A stretch of 64,000 bases of DNA, taken from Microbotryum silenes-acaulis (Eukaryota > Basidiomycota > Microbotryomycetes > Microbotryales > Microbotryaceae). How positions within the stretch are numbered: the stretch's first letter is position 1; every line of letters starts with the position of its first letter. Shown here piece by piece: positions 37,937 to 49,369 of this stretch. The DNA is taken from positions 620,001 through 684,000 of the forward strand of contig QPFY01000015.1 of assembly GCA_003665825.1 (NCBI GenBank), in the 5' to 3' direction. Below the pieces are notes generated by a model. It searched no databases and was not told the DNA's origin. It worked only from the letters and a program-made list of their open reading frames with translations. Made by a program: the position numbers and the translations under genes.

Positions 37937-39907
37937 GTTTCTGCACCGTCTCTGTTGAGTCCTTGCGGTCACTTGGGTGTGATGTCGCGCGTTCAGGTGG
38001 CGGGATTGCGCTTCGTATGCAATGCGATGCGCCGTGGATGAGCTCGGCAGCACGCGCCTCCAACAGCGTCCGCCACAACAATGACTTGGCCTGTTTCATT
38101 CTCTCTATAGGCTCATCTTCAAGGCTAGTAAGTGAAAAATAAGGGGGAGAAATTTCTTCAGTCTACCATTTCCACTCGCCTCTATTTTCTGGCGTAAACT
38201 CTCTGTTTCTTGGGCCCTTTGTTCCAACTCAGAGTCCCTTCTATAATTTAGTGTATGGTTGATGCGAACGAGGTTCAATGGCTATAACCGTTTCCCGAAC
38301 CACACGCGGCCACCGTGGGGCTTTCTCAGAAGAGTCGGGACTTTCTTTGCATACTTATGAATGTTCACGTTCTCACCCAAAGTCTTAGACGGGCAACCAA
38401 AGTATGCAAACAAACTGAAGCTGGTTGGTCTTGTCCATTGACTGGGCCTTACCTGGTCCGAGTACTGCGGAGTCTTGCAGTGGCTGAGCTCCAGGTTTTC
38501 TTCGCCTTGCCGATCGAGCCTTCGGGACGAGCAGCCCCTTCAATGGAGAGTTCGTCTCCCAAAGTCATACCGCCCGTGGCTGGACAGGGCGTGGTACTCG
38601 AGACATTGACCTAAGTGAGCAAATCAATCACCGAGCTACCACATCTAATCTAATATGAACGTCTGAACCCATGATCACCCCCCTTGCTTCGAGCAAGCAC
38701 GCCGACGCTTCACTCTTGCGGCCCCCACCCCCACTCCGTGCGAACCGGGCCAGGGCGGGGAGCCTAAAGTCGCCGTCGCTGGCAGCCGATTACGGCCTCT
38801 GTCGCGCCATGCATATACTACGTGTATACGTATGCATGCATCTGCACATCGGTACCCACTTCTTTCAGTCAAATGCCTCTGCAAGACATTGCACAGCTAC
38901 ACACCCTCGTGCACGCTCGGATCAAATCGGCCCTACGCGATCTGCTTCCATGCGAAACCCCATCACCCGGAGGCGAAGTCGGAGCAGGGCGAGGACCCCA
39001 ATCCACGAGAGTGATCAACGGGTCAGTATGTGGTAGGATGAGTTAGCGACGAAATGAGAATACCAGTGGGAGACATGGCCGAACCGTGCAATGAAGCAGC
39101 AAAGCGATTGAAGGGCACTGCGGACTCCGGGCGACCAAACCGCCTCCGGAATAGCCTGCGATGAAGTCGGGTCCAGTCCACACTTGCATATAAACTTGAT
39201 CAACACAAAATGAATATCAATGTACCCGCCGGTACATCGATGCACAACGATGCACCCGAATGCAACTCGTGTGGCAGTCTCGGCGCCTCGGCTGCGAACC
39301 ACTCGAGCGTGCATGACAGTGCATGACAGTGTCAACCTGTGCAATCTAAAATTGGAAGACCCATAAGACCCAGCCGCACAGTCATGTATGCCATTGCACA
39401 AGCATGATGCACTCGAAAGGATTCGAGTTACTATCATGTCGCCCTCGGCCGCTGAGCCGCTGAGTTATCTCCCGAGTATTAGTACGCTTATTTGATCTTC
39501 CTGCTCGACCCGTTGACGGTGTCACCGAGAGGGTTTCAAGCACACAGAAACAACGTCATCCTCTTCACTACGTTCCCAGTCCCAGCTGAAGAGACTGTTT
39601 TTCCTCCGTCGTCCCTCGTCCCTCACTACTCACTAGCCTCACTCCTACCGCCTGACCATCGCTTTGATCCTCGCTTCCGGCGGCGTCTTGCACACGACTA
39701 AACCGCTGGTGGCGATCAAGTACCCGAGCATCTACATGGAATCCGATCGGACGCCCCTTAACTGATTTGCACCGAGCCGACCAGATGAATGGTTCCACCG
39801 GATTTTCTCGAGCTCGACAAATCAAAATAGCTCATATTGCATCTTCGATGTCATCCTGCCTTTGCCCTACTTCCCTACCGGCACATTCCCACCAACTCCG
39901 CCGTCCT
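37937..39907. other. Intergenic with dispersed repeat R3 copy
   Basis: No gene recognised over two kilobases. It holds repeat R3 copy 1 (38690-38910) and a GTGCATGACA tandem pair at about 39311-39330. The rest appears to be non-coding. Confidence 0.5.
38690..38910 (+). repeat. Dispersed repeat family R3, copy 1
   Basis: Shares with 55757-55992, in the same orientation, the blocks AGCAAGCACGCC-ACGCTTCACT, CCCCACCCCCACTC, TCGCCGTCGCTGGCAGC, CCTCTGTCGCGCC and a terminal GACATTG-ACAGCT. In between both have alternating purine-pyrimidine GCATAC/GTGCAT-rich sequence. Diverged by substitutions and indels, so an old element. Confidence 0.75.
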
Positions 39908-40646
39908 TCAAGCATACGGCATCAGTCTTCTCAGCTTTTTCTTCTCGATCGGTCGGGCTGTACGGTGAGGTCGAAAGGTAGGTAATGTCAGGGTCTGCTT
40001 CACTTTCTCGTCGAATCGAAGGGACCGAAAATGACCAAGAGGGAATTGAACGTACCGTACGCCGGCTTGCCTAACCGATTCAGCCGGGTCGGTGAGAGCA
40101 CGCCCTACAAGATGGAGAACGATCAAACATGGTGTGAGCACGCGGACTGCCGAGAGTGTAAAGCCAGTGAGCTCGCAGCAGCTCAGAAGAGGAGGGTGTC
40201 CCACTCCGAGCTCGTGCTCCACACGCTCCCCTTCGACTACTTGCATTCAAATGAACCTTCCCCGCTTGACTCTGTTCCACAAAATGGACATAGAAAGAGA
40301 TCAGCGTCATGAAAACAAGATGACCCAACCTGATCGCTGCAGAGAGCAAGAAACCGACCCTCTTGAAGTTGCCATTCGCGATCGCGAACCACCTCTTGGC
40401 CGCGCCTTTATGCGTCTTGAGTTTGATCTTGGTCGGTTTACGGACCAGACCTTGGAAGAGGGGAGTTGAGGAGAACGGTCGGGAGAGGAGCCAGGAGGAC
40501 GCAGCGGACGAGGTGGAGGAGGAGATCGAGCTTGTGGAAGGGGATCGCCAGGCTGTTGGTGTGGTCCTGCTGGAGGGAGAAGGTCTTGTGGAAGCGAAGC
40601 GCGTTCGTGATGTGAGGGAGAAGACGTTGCGTAGTAAGGAGGCCAT
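39908..40646 (-). CDS. Mitochondrial ribosomal protein bL35m
   Basis: Component of the mitochondrial large ribosomal subunit. Four exons, 40646-40359, 40271-40245, 40104-40056 and 39957-39908, total 414 bases, 137 residues. The N-terminal 60 residues are Ser/Arg-rich (MASLLRNVFSLTSRTRFAST), a mitochondrial targeting sequence. The core is KPTKIKLKTHKGAAKRW-NGNFKR-SQAGKVHLN, the bL35 signature, and the end is KKKLRRLMPYA. Exon 2 is only 27 bases. The intron after it starts with GCAAGT rather than GT (a GC-AG intron): the alternative phases break the homology, and the joined reading HLNGVLSPTRLNRLGKPAYA is the family's usual order. Stop at 39910-39908. The gene is divergent from fucosyltransferase-like B. 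Confidence 0.88.
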
Positions 40647-41196
40647 CGTGGGTGATATGGACGGTCGACGTCGAGGCTGGAGAACGGGACGAGCTGGGAC
40701 GAGCCAGATAGAGCCCGATCCAGCTGCAGAGAGCGCGCGCGGAGGTCGTCCAAGCTCTTCCACGCTAATGCTCGGCGACTGCCGAACAGTCTGCATTGCG
40801 ATAATCCTGCTACTAATCCACTGGACACAAGTCGAGACCACGCCCTGCGGTTCTGTTGAGCAACCTAGGAAGGTCCAACCAGGTGTCTCACATTTGTCCT
40901 GTTTTCAACAGCTGCTGCGGGTGGTCACGCTTTACACAACATAGCAAACCGTACACTGGCACTGCACTGCAACCGTGGGTTTGGTTAATTCGGGCTCCGC
41001 CACCCGATCGCGCGAGTCGTCTGCTGTCGTCTCTTGTCGTCTGCGCAGCGCAGGTTCGCGTACGGAACGCGCCAGCATAGGCCCGTCCCGAGTGCCTCGT
41101 CCTTCTGCTTCCTCCGCTTCCTCCGTACTTGCCTCTGCTCGGAGCGCCCCCCCCCCCCCCCCCTTCCTCGTCCTCTTCTCAAGGCGCTAGGAAAGG
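40647..41196. other. Divergent intergenic region
   Basis: Between bL35m (-) and fucosyltransferase-like B (+). A run of 17 Cs lies at 41147-41163, close to the start of gene B. No gene seen. Confidence 0.55.
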
Positions 41197-43918
41197 ATGC
41201 AGAAGCAACAACACACCATCAACGTGCCGCTGCTGAGCTCGGGCTACCGCAGCGGATCGACCGAAACGCTAGGGCTCGACAAGCTCGAAAGGGAGTTGGG
41301 CCACGACCCCTACGACGACCGGATCGGGCACCCCTCTCCCTCGCCTTCGAGCTCGGGGTCTAGGAGGCCCTCGTGGGACTCGCGCAGGAGCATCATACCG
41401 GATAGATGGCTGCCGCACCCTTCAACTCTTGGCAGGCTCAGACCTCACGTCGCGCTCGCGGTCGTGCTCGTCGTGCTCTTCCTGATGCTCCTCGTCGCCC
41501 TCAGCACAGCACGGCACCATGGCTATCTCGCCTCCGGGCTCAGTGATGGCGCGGGCTACGACCAAGCCAGCGGCCTCGATTGGTCTGCAGAAGACCCCGT
41601 GCTCAGGAATTATGATTGGCAAAAGAAGCGGCCCCACGATTCGTTGACGAGGATGATTGATGCGCTCACAAAGGTCAGGCAGATTCCCCGGCCTCCGATT
41701 GTTGATTGACCTGACCGAGCTCGCGAACGAACGCGCGAGCGGGAGAAACCATTCATCTCGCCGCAAGTAACACCAAGTCGACTGACCCAAATAAAAAAAA
41801 CTTCCCAATTCGAACAGGCTGAAGCATCAACACGGGAATGGCTACTCATCACGAGGCCCGTCTCGCAGGTGGGAACCCCGATCGGAGTAGCCCAGAGTCC
41901 AGCTCCGTCGCCGATTCGAGCAGGGCCCGCGACCGTGCAAGTCGGTGCAGGACCGGGCCCGTATAGACGAGGCTCTAGAGTAAAGTTCGTTCAAATTCAC
42001 AGGGCCGCAGGCGTGTGACGGTTCTGACTCTTTTATTTAATTCGTGATCTAGGTGGGCGGCGCTTCAGGAGGAATGGGAGACCGGGCGGCAGCAATCGCA
42101 CTGCCAGAATGCGCCTTGGATGGAGGACTATGCAAAGTTACACCACGACATAATAAATGGCAAGCGGCCACCCAAAGTCCTCGAGGTGATGTGTCGAAAA
42201 GGTGTTCAGTGCGGAGGCAGTTCGGACAGGTGAGGCGAAGACGGGTAGACTGTTGAAGAGGGCGGAAGATGGGCCAGAAAATGCTGATCCGTGGCGTTGG
42301 CACGCTGCAGGCTGCTCGGCATCTTTTCGTCGCTTCTGTATGCTGTGCTCACGGATCGTGCGCTGCTCATCACGTGGGAAGACCTCCCCTTCGAGCTCTT
42401 CTTCGACTCGGTCATCATCGACTGGGCCCAACCCGAGATGCCCAATTCGCATCGCTCGATCCACCCTAAACTCGCCTTGAAGGGGGAAAAGCAATTCATC
42501 AGCTCCATCACCCCTCCACGAGCGGATTTAGACCGGTTCTTTTCCCAGGATGTCTTTGAGGAGAAGAGGAACGAGCCCAGTTGGCTTCAGGTCGGTGAAA
42601 CGTCTACAACATCATTCAGGTCAAATGGTTCTGACCCTCGGCTTTGCTCATCTGTGTCTCGTACATAGCTCATGACGAACCGCGGAGTCACACTTCGGTC
42701 GTTCAACTACCCCAACGTCGCGCAGGCGATGCGAGAGCGAGGATTCGATCCTACAACTGCATACGCCTGCATGTCCGATTTCCTCTTCCGGCCCAAACCC
42801 AACCCATTGCGCTTCATTGCCGAGTACAGTTCCTTTTTCAGCTTGCCGACCGTGTATTCGATCGCGATCCAGATCCGGACGGGCGATGATGCGATGGTGA
42901 GTTCAGTTCTTCAGATCGTTCGTGATTCGCCTCTTCTCTTCGTTAATGAACCCCCCCACCTCAATCTTAATCCATCAGACCGATCCCCAACGAGATAACC
43001 TAAACACTGTCCAGCGCCACAGCAACTTCTTCAAGTGCGCTGCTACGATCGCCAAACGCTACGCCCGAAAGGACCAAAAAGTCATCTACTACCTCGTTAC
43101 CGATTCGCACACATTGGAGGAAGATGCGTTGCGTCATTTCTCGGACCGCGTCGTCATTACGGGGTTGAGTCGCTCGCATCCCGAGATTCATCAAAAGACG
43201 GAATCAGCGGCGAAGGGGCAGGGCAGCATGTATGACGTGCCGGAACACGAGAGAAGGAGGTTGCTTGACGGTACGACGGATGCGTTGACCGAGAACTGGA
43301 TTATTGGAAGTAAGTAAAACCCAGCGCATCGTAGGGGATCTGGCCGCGTACTGATGACGTGCCCCGCTTCCCATCAGAAACCGACTTCCAGATCTTGTCG
43401 TTCGCCAGTGGTTTTGGGAAACTTCGTACGTCCCACTGATCCAATACGATCATCTCCTGGGGAAAGAGGGACTCACAACCACTCCGTCTTGAATCCATTC
43501 ACAGCCGTGTTCATGAAGGGCCTCGACAACCAGACGATCTCGTTGGTTGCGCATGATTCGGACAAAAATTTCCCCGTCGAGTTCGCGCTCACCGGGCCGG
43601 GGGAACAGGACTGCGCCAATCTTGATTCGTGCGTGTTTGAGGTTTGATGTCGGAAGAGGCTTATCCGGAGCAGAAGGGATCGAAGCTGATTTTGTGGCTT
43701 ACTTCTTTTCTACAGTTTAAGCACATTAGCTACACTTGCGACGAGCTGGTTAGTCCGGGGTTTTCCTTTCGCGTCGGAGTAGAAGGCCCCTGTACTGACT
43801 TGAGCTCTCCTTCATCGCGGCTTACTGCTAACAGGTCTCTTGGGTAGATGTAACATTAAACATGATACAGGCGTGCGATGCAACTATACATATAGGGCTT
43901 TCTGTTGTGCACTGGTGA
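41197..43918 (+). CDS. Fucosyltransferase-like type II membrane protein B
   Basis: Paralogue of the gene at 26.0-28.6 kb and same layout: MQKQQHTINVPLLSSGY at 41197, a cytosolic tail, a transmembrane helix VALAVVLVVLFLMLLVALS (about 41450-41510), stem, then MEDYAKLHHDIINGKRPPKV, CRKGVQCGGSSDR, after an intron LLGIFSSLLYAVLTDRALLI, RSFNYPNVAQAMRERG, the signature AIQIRTGDDAM (about 42865-42897), YYLVTDSHTLEEDALRHFSD, TDFQILSFASGFGKL and AVFMKGLDNQTISLV. A roughly 25-residue insert with KGQGSMYDVPEHERR is absent from A. About eight introns; the one splitting the Arg codon of CGGSSDR is in the same phase as in A. The 3' end is uncertain: the last exon read VSWVDVTLNMIQACDATIHI runs to a stop at 43916-43918, whereas A ends at the equivalent Trp. 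Enzyme specificity is unknown. Confidence 0.75.
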
Positions 43919-44074
43919 AAAGCTGCCTCCCCGATTCCTACAGAGCCAAATCTTCCTCGTTGATAGCGTACGAAACATGTCGGATGACGATTCCACTTTT
44001 CGACCCGCACGCAACCATAGTGTGTTCTACACCTTCCACATTCCACCTCTGCGACTGGCGTCTTCTACAAGTGC

Positions 44075-45990
44075 TCAAAAGCGACAAGGCAAACTATCGC
44101 ACTTCCACCGCATTCGATCCCAGGTCCGCTCGCGCTGTATCCACAAATCAGCGATATACTGCTTCAACTTATTCGGAAGGTAAGGAGGTTCCACACCTGG
44201 TCCTGCATCATCGGAGGGCCGGTGCCAGAGATAGAAAGGGAGTTTACGGGAGGTGACGTTGTCGTAGATGATTTGGGAGAAGCCGGGGTACCAAGCTTCA
44301 CCGTAGCTGGTACGACGGGAAAGTCATTCAGTCAGCTTATTCTGGACGGTATCGAGGTGAAGTGACTCACTGCACGCTCGCCATCTCATTCCCGTTCACG
44401 CGATGCATGCATTTATGACTCAGTGCAGGCGGCCACCACGTCTTGAGGTAACCGAGCTGCGGGAAGGGGGTCGACGCCACCTGGGGAGGCACCACGTCCG
44501 AGAAATCGAAATCGACTTTACCGGCGTGGTAGGACCTCGCGAAGCACACCGATCCCAGTTCGGTCGAGACGTTGGAAAGGTAGTCCGGTAAGAAGGTGCA
44601 GAGTATTGTCGGGTCGGGGGGGATACGTTCGCCGGTTGCCGAGGAGACTGTTGAAGGTAAGGTTCGGGGCAAGAAATATTCGTCTTGATCGAGGTAGCCG
44701 AGCCAACGTGTTGGATAGAGTTGGTGTGACCGGAACCTTCACGAGGTGTAGTAGATGATCTATCATTGGGTTTAAGTGCATCAGCAATCGACGAATAACC
44801 CCGCGAAACCCGGATCGAGAATGATTTGACGCACCTGATCGCCATACAATCCATTATCTGCAAGGTTCTTTCGATGGCCGTAGGTCTCTAGACTCGTCGG
44901 TGGGGCATACATGAACGTATCCTTGGCGCCTGTGACCGCGTTGTAGCGTCGCACCCATTCGGCCACACTCGCATCGCGCGCATGCCAGTGCACTGTATCG
45001 ACGCCTAGACGGCGTACGTTTTCCCGCCACTCTAAGGTTGCGCGAGCGTTGAGGTGGCCCCAGATGGGCGAGAGGCAGATGCCGAACTGCGGAAAGAAAG
45101 AGAAAAGTTTAGTCGAACTTCCCCTTGGTCGGAGGCGATAAAATTCGTGAGCAGTACAGCAAAAGCACCTCGCTCTCCGGTTCCGGATGATGCGCCTTGA
45201 GCGAAAGGGCATGGCTAAATTTGCCTCTATCTTCCTTGTATGTCCAGGTGATCTTCGTATGCAGCACCAATCCCGTATTCTGCGCCATAGCTTCTGCCAG
45301 CTGTGGCGGGATCGGGCAGTTGACCACGAAGGACCAGGTGAGGAAGTTTTGCCAGCCCTCGACGGTGAAAAGTTGGCCGGCGAATTCGTGAGTGCAGGCA
45401 ATCGCGGTGGTGAGGTACGACAGGTCCGTCGATACGATTTGCCATTGGTCTTGATGATATGGTATAGCTATTATCGAAGACTCAACGCTACACGAGTAAG
45501 TATTTCGGGCAAATGCTTTCCGTGGGAAGAAGGATTCGATGGATCGGGAACGGGACAGGTTTTGTCTAGGCAAGCACTCACCCTCGACATGCATCGCGAG
45601 AGAGACGTAGAGATCATAGTGGAGCCCATCATTCCGATACGTAGCCGCATTACTCCTCACGACCGAATGGATGAACGTCGCTCGCAAACTATCGTTTGGC
45701 TTTGTGAGCATCTTCTGCGAAAGACCGATGTCGGATCCGGCCCAGACGACGGTCGTACTTTGAGTTTGGGAGTTCCAGCCTTTGACGAGGTGGTCCCGCC
45801 ATGTTGCGGCGGTTTCATGGAGCGATTGATCCGATTTGGAGATGACAAAGATCAATACGAGCACGATGACTAATCCGCAAGGGACGAAGATGCGAGTTGC
45901 TCGATGTCGGTGGGAAGCGACGACATTGTGATGGGTCGGAGGCTCCCCTATCTCCATCGGTTTCATCGAGGGTTCCCTAGTGGGATCCAT
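44075..45990 (-). CDS. GT92-type (DUF23) glycosyltransferase
   Basis: Type II membrane glycosyltransferase, of the family once called DUF23. Start MDPTREPSMKPMEIGE at 45990 (an upstream Met at 46023 is possible). Transmembrane helix IFVPCGLVIVLVLIFVISKS (about 45850-45910). Lumenal exons encode LRATFIHSVVRSNAATYRND, LVLHTKITWTYKEDRGKF, LSPIWGHLNARATLEWRENV, VDTVHWHARDASVAEWVRRY, then GDQVRQIILDPGFAG and, after an intron of about 70 bases, FRSHQLYPTRWLGYLDQDEY. The LDQDEYF element at about 44690-44705 is the metal/donor DxD-like motif. C-terminal exon: YGEAWYPGFSQIIYDNVTSR, stop at 44077-44075. Introns about six. Acceptor and sugar unknown; family members in animals and plants move galactose. 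Neighbouring gene B is convergent (about 155 bases between ends). Confidence 0.75.
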
Positions 45991-46833
45991 AGCCGAATGA
46001 GCTGATAAAGAGACGGAAAACATATTGATATCTTTGAGACTCAAGAGGAACAAGCGAAAGAACAGGATGTGGCGTACCTTTGTCACCGGAGGCTGCCCAC
46101 TATGCCTCGGTCGGCAGGTGCGCACAAGAGTGGCACAAAAAAGTGATGTGGGCAGATGGTGATACTGAAGATTACCCCAAAGGCTAGGGCAGGATACAGG
46201 AAAAAGTCGCATGTAGCAGGAGGTAGTAGGCACGAGAAGCCCGTCATATCGTGTCGAGCCGGGGCCCGCGAGACGGAGTCCGAAGTCACGTGATCCATTT
46301 TCCGAGAAACGGTTAGACACCCGGCCTCGCTCGGAACCTCCACAGCAATGTTCCTTGAGGCTCCTCAATTTATGGGATCCTCGCACTCGAGATATAGGCC
46401 AAGACACCTGATGTCCGCACCGATGCCTCGAGAGATCGCCAAGCTGACCAGCGTGCCGCGCTAGTCTCACACGGGTCTTTGTCTATGAGCCAAATCTTTG
46501 GGAATATAGGCATACCTAATTCACGGAAAAAGACGAGCAGTAGGTCAAAGAAAAGAGGAGGGACGTGGGACGCAAGACGTAGGAGAAGCGAAGCAAGGCG
46601 AGACGAGCGCATTTACAAACGGAGGAGAAGGAGGTCAATGCTAGTTGGAAACACATGGAGGAGAGACGAAGGGCCGTTGAAGAAAGAGGACATTGTTCGA
46701 TCTCTGTCGATCAGGGGTGCAGATGAAAAAGAGCCATTCGCTAGGGGATCCGAGTTTCGTGAGGCGAGTATCGATACTCGTTCATGACCTCATTGTGGCC
46801 CACTCAATCCCGGCTCGATTGTCGTCTACCATT
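45991..46833. other. Intergenic
   Basis: Between the GT92-type gene and the YPD1 stop. Open frames on both strands are short and read as noise. No gene supported. Confidence 0.45.
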
Positions 46834-47908
46834 CTAGACCTTGTAAAAGTTCTCCAGCCATGCCTTGGCCTCGTCCTGTTCGATGCGCAGCCGCTTCAAC
46901 AGGGCGCGGCACTTCCGCAGGGCGACCTCTTCGGTCAGGTCCGCGCCTTCGCCCGAGCCGTCCTTGCACTTGCCGTAGTGCTGCATCAACTCGCACGAGT
47001 GTTGGACATGGTGCAGTCCCAATGCGGCGGACGAGCCTTTGAGGAAATGCCCTTTGCGCGACAATGCGTCGAGGTCCTTGGCGTCCCTGCGTTGGGCGAA
47101 GCACGAGAAAATCAGCACCGAAGCGTCGGGAGTAGAGCGTCGACTCAGCAACAGGCAGGTCAACTAGAAACGGGCAGTTTGAACGTACAGTGCTTCCTCA
47201 ATCTCGGTAAAGGTGGTCTCGGCCTGTCCAATGTAGTCTATCGCGAGCGTTTTGCTAAAGTCATGCTCCTCGTCGTCGTCCTACGATTTGCCCAGAGTAG
47301 CACGTGCGATAGTGAGTTTGACCGATGTAGAACCAAACAAAGGCCCAAGTGATGGAAGCAAGAATGTCAGCACTTCATTCGGCTGAGCAGCCGCGGTGCA
47401 CAAGAGGCGGCCTCTTGCGCCGGTAATGGATGCGCGGCACCCGCGTCGGCGATAGCACGCCGTACACGATGGCTTCACTTGTAGCCAGCTTTCGACTTGG
47501 CAGCATCGAGATAGGTTGTGACTACCGTCGCTCATCGCCCTAGTTGTCGCCCTAGTTGTACGCCGCGCGTTACGTCATTTTTTGCCTGCCTCCTCGGTGC
47601 TTTCCCCATCTACCAGCCCTCTCGCCCTCTCGAATCCGTCACAGCACCGGGGCCACATCAGATACACCGATACTCACGATCTCCAACAACTGCCTGAATA
47701 CCTCCATATCGACGACAGGCCCTGTTGTGGCCGGTGCGATGCCTACAGCGGCGTCATCGTCGTCCTGCTGAGCGGCCGCCGTCGTGGTCGTCATCGATGC
47801 GCTCATCGTGGCCGTGCTCGTGCTCGGGCTGGTCGGGCTCGTGTGTGAACTCGACTCGGTCGTGGCAGCCGTTGCGAGCGATGTAGGTGGTGTTGTGGAG
47901 TGCGACAT
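46834..47908 (-). CDS. YPD1: Histidine phosphotransfer protein, Ypd1 type
   Basis: Relay protein of the fungal multistep phosphorelay (sensor kinase to Ypd1 to Ssk1/Skn7-type regulators), in cytosol and nucleus, controlling osmotic and oxidative stress signalling. Start MSHSTTPPTSLATAATTESS at 47908; the first 80 residues are Ser/Thr-rich and disordered. Then DMEVFRQLLEI, and after introns DYIGQAETTFTEIEEAL, DAKDLDALSRKGHFLKGSSA and ALGLHHVQHSCELMQHYGKC. The phosphoacceptor is the His of KGHFLKGSSAALG (about 47038-47060), the standard HPt box; the helix pair and ending KAWLENFYKV also fit. Stop at 46834-46836. Complete and apparently functional. Confidence 0.88.
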
Positions 47909-48210
47909 GGCCACGAGGCGGGGGGGAATGCGGGTCGGGGGGGTGTACGTACGGGCGGATGAGTGGTAGATGTATGTGTAGTGCGAGGACAGGGGTCGTA
48001 GGTGCAGATCAAGGTGTGTGTGAGGGGGATGTCCAAGCTCGAAGCGAGTACAAAGTAGGATAGGCGAGGTAGATAAGTGCTGCAGCGGGAGGCTAAACGG
48101 CTGCTTTGTTGAGAGCTTGTCGAGGGTCGGCCATAGAGCGGACAGGGCTGCAGAGGGGCGTGGCGCCCTGTGGCGCCTAGGCCTCGCCTGGACGCGCTGC
48201 GCCTCGCCAG

Positions 48211-48240
48211 GACCCCCGAAAGCCCAGCCAGAGGCGGCCC
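48211..48240 (+). repeat. Inverted-repeat arm, left
   Basis: Reads GACCCCCGAAAGCCCAGCCA then GAGGCGGCCC. The reverse complement of 49339-49369 is nearly identical (one substitution and one extra C). Possibly ends of a non-autonomous element of about 1.16 kb. Confidence 0.6.
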
Positions 48241-48450
48241 GCAAATTTGGACATTCTGGGGACCGAAAAATCGGCTAGGCAGCCCGCAGATTTGGACATT
48301 TTTGGCTCAAAATGGGTCGAGGCTCACCTCATTTTTGGACATTTTTCTGCCTCCGGTCGAATTTTGAAGCGCAGACCAGGGTAGCGGGAGGCTGGAGGCG
48401 CAGGGCATAGCCGGCCCAGAGGCGCGCTGTTTGCGTTTGGAGCGCGTTAG

Positions 48451-48579
48451 TGATGTGCATAAAATACAATCTGTCGTTCTTGACCGCTAGGCTAAAAGCA
48501 AGTCGTAACTAGAACTCGATAGTTCTAGCTACTCAGAGGCTACTTATGGGGCTGTTCCTGTAAGGCATCCCCTTACATT
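48451..48579 (+). repeat. Dispersed repeat family R1, copy 2
   Basis: Near-identical in reverse orientation to 13149-13270. The shared part runs from GATGTGCATAAAATACAATC through CTACTTAT and ends with GGCATCCCCTTACATT. Small internal differences (CTCGATAG here, CTCGGCAG in the other copy). Confidence 0.8.
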
Positions 48580-48859
48580 TGCGATCGTTTCTCGTTTTTT
48601 GATCGTCTCTCGCTCGGAACGCCGACTTGTCGAGCTACGTCTCCTCTTCTTCCTTTCGATCTGGAAGCTCTCTCGCCGAGAAATATCTTTCTTTTCCTAG
48701 TCGGTCGATAGATTCACAGGGTTCGCCGGCGCCGATTCTCGTCGGATTCTTTGGAACCGATCACCGAACTGGCACTCGAAGAGCGTCGGGCGTCAATTCA
48801 GGAGTCCAAAGCTCGCCTTGTGTCTCTGTAAAGCACCCAAGGGGGATTTGTGGGCATAA

Positions 48860-48958
48860 TTGATTCTGATTCAGGGTCAATGAGTCCTACACTACTGGCC
48901 TAGCCAGTGTGCTCAACTGCATCTCCTCCGACTTTTCCAGAGATTTCTAGGTATTAGG
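48860..48958 (+). repeat. Dispersed repeat family R2, copy 1
   Basis: Reverse complement of 55129-55227, about 85 percent alike by eye: TTCAGGGTCAATGAGTCCTA, then CACTACTGGC, TCCGACTTTTCC and AGATTTCTAGGTATTA are shared. The central part is a near-palindrome, ACTACTGGC then GCCAGTGTG. Confidence 0.75.
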
Positions 48959-49338
48959 ATAGAGCGCGCGGCTGTGAACCTTATTTTGTCGTGCATTCCT
49001 TTAGGTAGATGTAGATTATAGTGTCATTTAAATCCATCAAATGACAAATGAATAAACAAAGCTGAGATCCTATTCGAGTCCATTTCATTAGAAAAAAGGC
49101 TCGTTGGCGGTCGCGCTGGCGACGCTCTTGGTGCTTGGTGCGCGCGCGCAACCTTTCCCGCCCGCGCGCGGCGGGAATGCAGTCTGCGCGTAGCGCAGAA
49201 ATATTTCTGAGCATTGTACAGCTTGTAGAGTAGTTTTGAGAAATTATTCAACACTAGGCCGCCCTCATATTTGCACATTTTCAGTCAGAATCCGGGAAAA
49301 ATTCTGGACATTTTGCCTCGAAAAAGGCCGTTTTTAGA

Positions 49339-49369
49339 GGGCCGCCTATGGCTGGGCTTTCGGGGGGTC
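49339..49369 (-). repeat. Inverted-repeat arm, right
   Basis: Partner of 48211-48240 on the opposite strand. Sequence between the arms shows no ORF with a transposase motif. Confidence 0.6.

Noticed and set aside
44075..44838. GT92-type gene as a broken pseudogene
   Set aside because: Stops appear between the GDQ and LDQDEYF exons, but a GTTATT donor and a GAAG acceptor remove them in phase and give a normal order.
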